Positions 59,511 through 64,000 of a DNA stretch of 64,000 nt are shown here, piece after piece; the first letter of the stretch is position 1; each line of letters starts with the position of its first letter. The translations under genes were made by a program, and so were the position numbers. Under the pieces are notes generated by a model, which did not search any database, was not told the origin of the DNA, and saw only the letters and a program-made list of their open reading frames with translations. This stretch comes from Berberis thunbergii (Eukaryota; Streptophyta; Magnoliopsida; Ranunculales; Berberidaceae), in the NCBI GenBank assembly GCA_003290165.1, contig QNQO01006983.1, positions 1 through 64,000 of the forward strand, written 5' to 3'.

Positions 59511-60288
59511 TGGGGGTGGGCACGGGACAAGATGAACCTCATCTCTATCCCATCCCGTTTGTTCGGGTCTGGGACGGGATGAGATAAACCCTATCTCGAC
59601 CTCATCCCATTCCAAACGAGTTCGGGATGCGGGATGGGATAAACATATACTAAATAAACCTCATCCTCCAATGACGAATAACAAAAGAGTTTATCTCACA
59701 TTTCTCAAACACCAATAATACGTAATTTATGTACATATAATTTTCATTGTAAAAATATTAAATGTCATATAAAATTAATGGTCTAACGAATTTACAGTTT
59801 TTTATGTTAAACATCATTTATGTAATACACTAACCAATAGTTTATATAACTCATACTGCAAAACTAAAACAAACCATCATTTGTTTTTGTTTTCAACAAG
59901 AATAATTATCCTATAACCAATCTATAATGTGAATATAAATTTTCATAGGTTCTATTTGATGTAAAATTTTCAAATTGAAGTTTTTATCTAAACAAAGAGT
60001 ATTAAATCAAGCAAGTAAATTTTCTAGATGTTTCGATTTAATTTCAAAATACATCATAAACTTGCTTTTAGAAAGTAGTTTGATTAAAATTAATATTAAT
60101 AAATATTAAATAAATAAGTTCGGGACGGGACGAGATGGGCGGGATTGAAAATCTCTATGCCAATCTCATCCCACTCAAGATCTGGACGGGACAAGATCGG
60201 GATGAGTTTGATCAATCCCAAAAGTACCCAAAAAATCGAGATGAGACTGGGACGGGATCAAAATTGTGGAATGAGATACCCACCCTTA
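59511..60288 (+). mobile_element. Non-autonomous hAT-like element, family 1, copy C
   Basis: A perfect 8-bp target duplication AGTTGGAG (59503-59510 and 60289-60296) flanks ends TGGGGGTGGGCA and TACCCACCCTTA. Subterminal GGGACGGGATGAGAT-type motifs occur at both ends. The AT-rich core is shared with copies A and B. This is the best-preserved copy. Confidence 0.88.
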
Positions 60289-60389
60289 AGTTGGAGGCAT
60301 GATGAGACCCACGAGTGGTTACATAAACTAGTAATTAATTACCTTATCCAAAATCCCAAATATACTGACGTTGTGTCGTCTTGGACCTT

Positions 60390-60563
60390 TTTTTTTTTTG
60401 GAAGTTGAGCCGGTTTTTTTAATAGGGTCCGTAACCTACACCCGAGAAGCGACCAACCGGTCTAACATCAGCCCGGATTAAAGATGCCTCCAGCGGGCCT
60501 CGAAGCAAGGATCTGTGGAACAAGTCCACAGCGCCTTAACCAATCGGCCACAGCCCCTTTGGC
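60390..60563 (-). mobile_element. tRNA-derived SINE with perfect 15-bp target duplication
   Basis: The target duplication GTCGTCTTGGACCTT lies at 60375-60389 and 60564-60578. On the minus strand the head reads GGGCTGTGGCCGATTGGTTA (A-box GTGGCCGATTGGTTAAGG) and then CTTCGAGGCCC (B-box with a changed first base). The tail is the T run at 60388-60400 on plus. About 174 bp; a different SINE family from the other two. Confidence 0.9.
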
Positions 60564-60589
60564 GTCGTCTTGGACCTTAGGTAAGCTTA

Positions 60590-61980
60590 CAATCTAAGAC
60601 AAGCTTAGTTATGTAAGCAACTTCTTCTGGTCCCAGAACAGGCCCATGTTGTGGTTCCAATCCAATTGAAAAATCAAAGCATTAATTTCCAATGGGATAT
60701 ATGTTTGTTGTCGCACTTTTTTGCACCTTTTTTGTATAAGCAGGGGGTGTTGAATTACAATATGAATGCAACAATGTTGTATTGAGTTTTTGAAAGGCCC
60801 TTGCTAAATAATATCACTGATGGACACCAATGCCTACTTTTTTGTTTTTTTGGATCTACTAAAGGATATCATCACTATATAAACAAAAAACTCTAATCTT
60901 AACCTCTCTTTCCCTCTTTCGTTTTCTTCTTCATCACTCAGAACCATCACCTCCTCCTCACCCACCACCTCACCACCACCATCTTTACTTCTCCTCCTCT
61001 TCACATTCACCCCACCACCTTGCTACCACTCCTCCTCCTTTTCACCCTACCACCCCTCCTCATCCGCTTTCACCCACCACATTTTTTCTTCCTCCTTCCC
61101 TTCATCCGACCACTTTGCTACTGCCACCACTCCTCCTCCTCTCCCCTTCACCACCACCACCTCGCCACCGCTACCTCTTGTCCCACCTCCTCCCTTATTC
61201 TTCTTCCTTGGTTTTTTTATTTTTTATTTTTTATTTCTTTTCATTTTCCCTTCTATTTTTCTCTCTATTATTTTTTTCTCTGTTCGCCCTAGCAGTGATT
61301 TCTGGGTGTGGGGAACCCATACTTTTTGGAACCTCCGTGAGGGTAAAAAAAATTTATCGATGGTGCAGCAAGAACACAGTTACCACCTCAGTTTGTAAAA
61401 AGAATGCAGAAACTACTAAGATTTCTCATATCGATGGTGCAACAAGAACACAATTACTGCCTTAGTTTGTAAAAGGAATTATATAGGAGATGTGTCGATG
61501 GTGTAGCAATGACACAGTTACTGTCTCAATCTATAAAAGAATGCAAAAAATACTATTTTCGACTGTAAATGTTGATCTTGTTGATAGCCCATATGTTTAA
61601 TTTGTGTGTATAGGAATTTTGGGATGTTGGTTATATAATGCAGTTAGCTTGTGAATTTGCTTTCTATTAGCCTTCTTTTTAAACTAGATGTCAAAGCCTT
61701 TTGTGAGTATTTGCAATTGCATTTTCGTTGCTTATAATATTTGCATGCATAGTATATAAAAACACAACAAAAACACTTTCATTTGCATATTCACTTCACA
61801 AAATATTTTATTTTTTCCTTCAAATTGAAAAAATAAAATTTTGCCTTTTAATTCCTGCTCAAGACTTCAGTTGCCAGAATAAATAAAAAGGGGAGAGTCG
61901 GTCTCCCTGTCGAAAACCTCTCGAAAATTTAAAAATACCCCTTGTAAGTGCCCTGAAACATAACTGAGTAGTAAGAGTTT
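60590..61980. other. Intergenic, CACC-rich tract and a tandem repeat
   Basis: A CT/CACC-rich low-complexity tract (60900-61200) yields spurious Pro/Ser/Leu frames. A unit of about 65-75 bp (TCGATGGTGCAGCAAGAACA, then CAGTTACC, then TTTGTAAAAAGAATGCA) repeats three times at 61357-61560. I see no gene. Confidence 0.5.
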
Positions 61981-62410
61981 GTATCCAAATGCAGCATCTC
62001 ATGCGACCTTGTCCAAAATGCCTAGAAAGCGGAACGTGCGATGATAAGACAAATCCTCACAGGAGCTGCTGCCTTTGGGTAAAAACCAGACTCTGTCCAT
62101 TTGTTTTTTAATTTTTTGTATTAGAATCATTTTTTTTTCCGATTCCTATGAGTTTGCTACAGTATTGACATATTTGATTTATTGCTAAACCCCACTTTTG
62201 ACCTTCTCAAGTTTAGGTGTTCAAAATTGGGGTTAAGCTATAAATCAAATATGTCAATACTGTAGATAACCCATAGGAATTGAAAAAAAAAGATTCAAAT
62301 ACAAAAAATCAAAAAATGGACAGAGTTTGTTTTCTGTCCAAACGCAACGGCTCTTATGAGGATGTGTCTTATCCTCGCACGTTTCGCTGCATTTGGACAA
62401 AAACCTGATT
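61980..62410. repeat. Large near-palindrome (foldback), arms of about 190 bp
   Basis: The left arm (GTCCAAAATGCCTAGAAAGC, then ACGTGCGATGATAAGACA, then ACTCTGTCCATTTGTTTTTT, then ACAGTATTGACATATTTGAT) is complementary in order to the right arm, which ends near 62400. The loop of about 35 bp is centred near 62205. Arms differ by a handful of substitutions and small indels. No coding content. Confidence 0.85.
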
Positions 62411-62639
62411 CTGTTTCACACAATCGCAGAATTTCTGTGATTTTTAAGATCAAATTTGCATCCTCTTTCTGCGAGTGTTATTATTGTGCTCGCATTTGTC
62501 GATGGGTTTGAGTATCTCAGGGAATGATTTGGTCGTTATCCTCCTAGTTTTTCGACTTTTTCCGTTGTCTATGAGCTTTAAGCAGCCTTTTAGGAAGTGT
62601 AATGCATACATGGGAAAATCACCATGGTTGCATAATCAC

Positions 62640-62755
62640 AAGAAAATTACTTGGGAGGACAAATTGAATTGCTTGGGAAGACAAAAAGAATTGATTGGGA
62701 AGACAAATAGAATTTCTTGGGAAGACTGTAGTTAGTTGCTTTGGAAGACAAATGT
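62640..62755 (+). repeat. 22-bp tandem repeat (TTGGGAAGACAAATTGAATT type), 4-5 copies
   Basis: Degenerate copies of a 21-23-bp unit around TTGGGAAGACAAA. Possibly coding in an unknown protein, but no support. Confidence 0.65.
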
Positions 62756-62819
62756 TATTTCAGTTGAGCATTATAAAAAGGGAGTAGTCTATTATATTCA
62801 TTACCAATTCAAGAGAAAA

Positions 62820-63140
62820 AAGAGAAGATGAAGAGAAAAAAAGCCAATGTTCAAAGAAGAAAACTTAAATGAATAATGAGATGAAATTGGCGCGGAAAAT
62901 GACTCTGTCTGGTATGGGGACCCCTACTTATCATTGTCTTCAGATGATGGGGATAACGATGATGAGGAAGAACAATCAGATGAAGAAGATGACTATGAAT
63001 CATCATCTTCCTTTGATGAGGGCGATGATGATGGTGATGGTGATGGTGGGAATTCGTTAGTGGACTATTACTCTTCCAACGAAAAGTGCCGCGAACGTCA
63101 CCCCCTAAAGGAATTTTTTGAACGTCTTCAAGACAAATAA
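62820..63140 (+). CDS. Unidentified acidic coding-like exon, probably partial
   Basis: After a TGA near 62875 a frame stays open to the TAA at 63138-63140. It begins DEIGAENDSVWYGDPYLSL, passes through a strongly acidic Asp/Glu/Ser tract and ends RHPLKEFFERLQDK. The mix of an acidic linker and an amphipathic C-terminus looks like a real protein end, but I do not recognise it. A short frame MKRKKANVQRRKLK just upstream (62828-62872) may belong to the same gene in another exon or after a frameshift. Could be a decayed transposon or host gene. Confidence 0.35.
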
Positions 63141-63954
63141 TGTATTTTATTTATTTATTTATTTTCTCTTGTATTATTTAAAAATATTAATGCAATTATT
63201 AATGTTTGTTTTTGTGTGTTTTGTTTATTGCAATATTTTTGTATTTCTAAAATACATTTTTTGTGTGTTTTGTATTTTTGTTTATTTTATTTTTACAATA
63301 GGAATTTTGGTAATGAGATATATTATTAGAATTACATATGTTCATAATAAATATTGATTTCAATTTTCAAATATTCTAAAGTCCACACAAAGATCTTTTG
63401 TCTTTTTATTTATTTATTTATTATTTTAATAGTTATTTTTAAAGTATTAGGATATAACTATATTTCTAATTTGCTACACTGTATACTAATATAGGAAAAT
63501 CTCTTTTAAAATTGTGAGTTACTTAGATATCTTCAAATTAATTTAAAATTATTTACTTGTTATTATTTTATTACTTTAATTAGGTGATTGAATTAATTGA
63601 AGATTATAGATAAAATTTTAATCATTATTATAATGCAATTTATATTGGGAATTACATGACTAGATATCATTAATATAACATTATAACCTTAATTTATACT
63701 TAAAAGTCTAAATATAAGTAAAATGTATTTATTTGCATTTTATAACCCATGAAGCCCTCTAATACAATGTCAAGGAGGGGGGTTTCATCACTTATTCTTA
63801 GTCCTAATTTATGAATTCAAGTTTAGTAAATAAATACCACAGTGTTTTACGACTCTGCATTGTTCATATTGCTGCAAAATAGAAAAAAAAAACCCATCCA
63901 TTTCAACTAATAGTTTCATACTACATAGTTTATACTAAATATTTAAAAATAAAT
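63141..63954. other. AT-rich 3' flank, no gene seen
   Basis: Mostly A/T with TTTATTTA runs. No supported feature. Confidence 0.4.
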
Positions 63955-64000
63955 CGGTTCGGGACGAGATGGGATGGGCGGGATTGAAAATCTTTATTGC
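63955..64000 (+). mobile_element. hAT-like element family 1, copy D, cut by the window end
   Basis: CGGTTCGGGACGAGATGGGA and the following GGGCGGGATTGAAAATCT match the right subterminal part of copies B and C. The AT-rich sequence just before fits the element's interior. The remainder lies outside the window. Confidence 0.7.

Noticed and set aside
60470..60563. tRNA-like gene near 60.5 kb
   Set aside because: Same reasoning: perfect 15-bp target duplications and an A-rich tail mark a SINE.
60960..61465. Proline/leucine-rich proteins
   Set aside because: CACC/CT low-complexity sequence; frames are open by composition only.

Overview
This is nuclear DNA of a flowering plant, most likely a eudicot. 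It is AT-rich, its genes have many GT-AG introns and CT-rich leaders, and its protein fragments look like plant families. I cannot name the species. Two complete host genes stand out: a kanadaptin-like FHA-domain gene (17079-36350, plus strand, 11 exons that join to 2433 nt, about 810 codons) and a type II phosphatidylinositol 4-kinase gamma gene (48011-49941, plus strand, one coding exon). The kinase has an apparent 1-nt deletion in a T run near its N-terminus. The left edge holds a broken receptor-like cytoplasmic kinase (minus strand, running off the window). Almost everything else is mobile DNA or its remains.

Layout. 1-1600: kinase pseudogene with a SINE in one intron. 4087-4937: hAT-like non-autonomous element. 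5288-16290: a minus-strand LINE split by an 8.1-kb CACTA element (7523-15607, TSD ATC). The CACTA carries exon-intron pieces of at least three host genes: PSB27-H2/LPA19-like, the Hsp90 co-chaperone AHA1, and an ARGONAUTE. It also holds an unidentified exon and an old retrotransposon protease remnant, and shows no transposase I can recognise. 16900-36350: kanadaptin. Its 6.7-kb second intron holds a MITE, a hAT-like element, a LINE tail and gag debris. Its 6.4-kb sixth intron has a GC donor and contains an antisense Ty3/gypsy element (26629-32342) whose integrase segment is tandemly triplicated. 38444-42628: a sense Ty3/gypsy chromovirus with both LTRs, a 5-bp TSD, PBS and PPT, but internally deleted and full of stops. 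42630-46250: tandem repeats and MITEs. 46700-50290: the PI4K gamma transcription unit, with an intron in its leader. 52672-53798: a second hAT-type element. 54056-56441: a direct segmental duplication carrying SINEs; one copy was later hit by foldback MITEs while the other preserves the empty site. 56769-57880: a Mutator-like element with TIRs of about 250-300 bp. 59511-60288 and 63955-64000: further copies of the first hAT-like family. 60390-60563: another SINE. 61980-62410: a large near-palindrome. 62820-63140: an acidic coding-like exon of unknown identity.

How it fits together. The host genes are unrelated housekeeping-type functions (an RNA-processing-associated FHA protein; a PI4K-like kinase). 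The most notable system is the gene-capturing CACTA, which has a CT-rich leader with a telo-box at its left end upstream of co-oriented captured exons and could produce a chimeric transcript. All identifications come from reading the translated sequence and recalling family motifs; no search was run.
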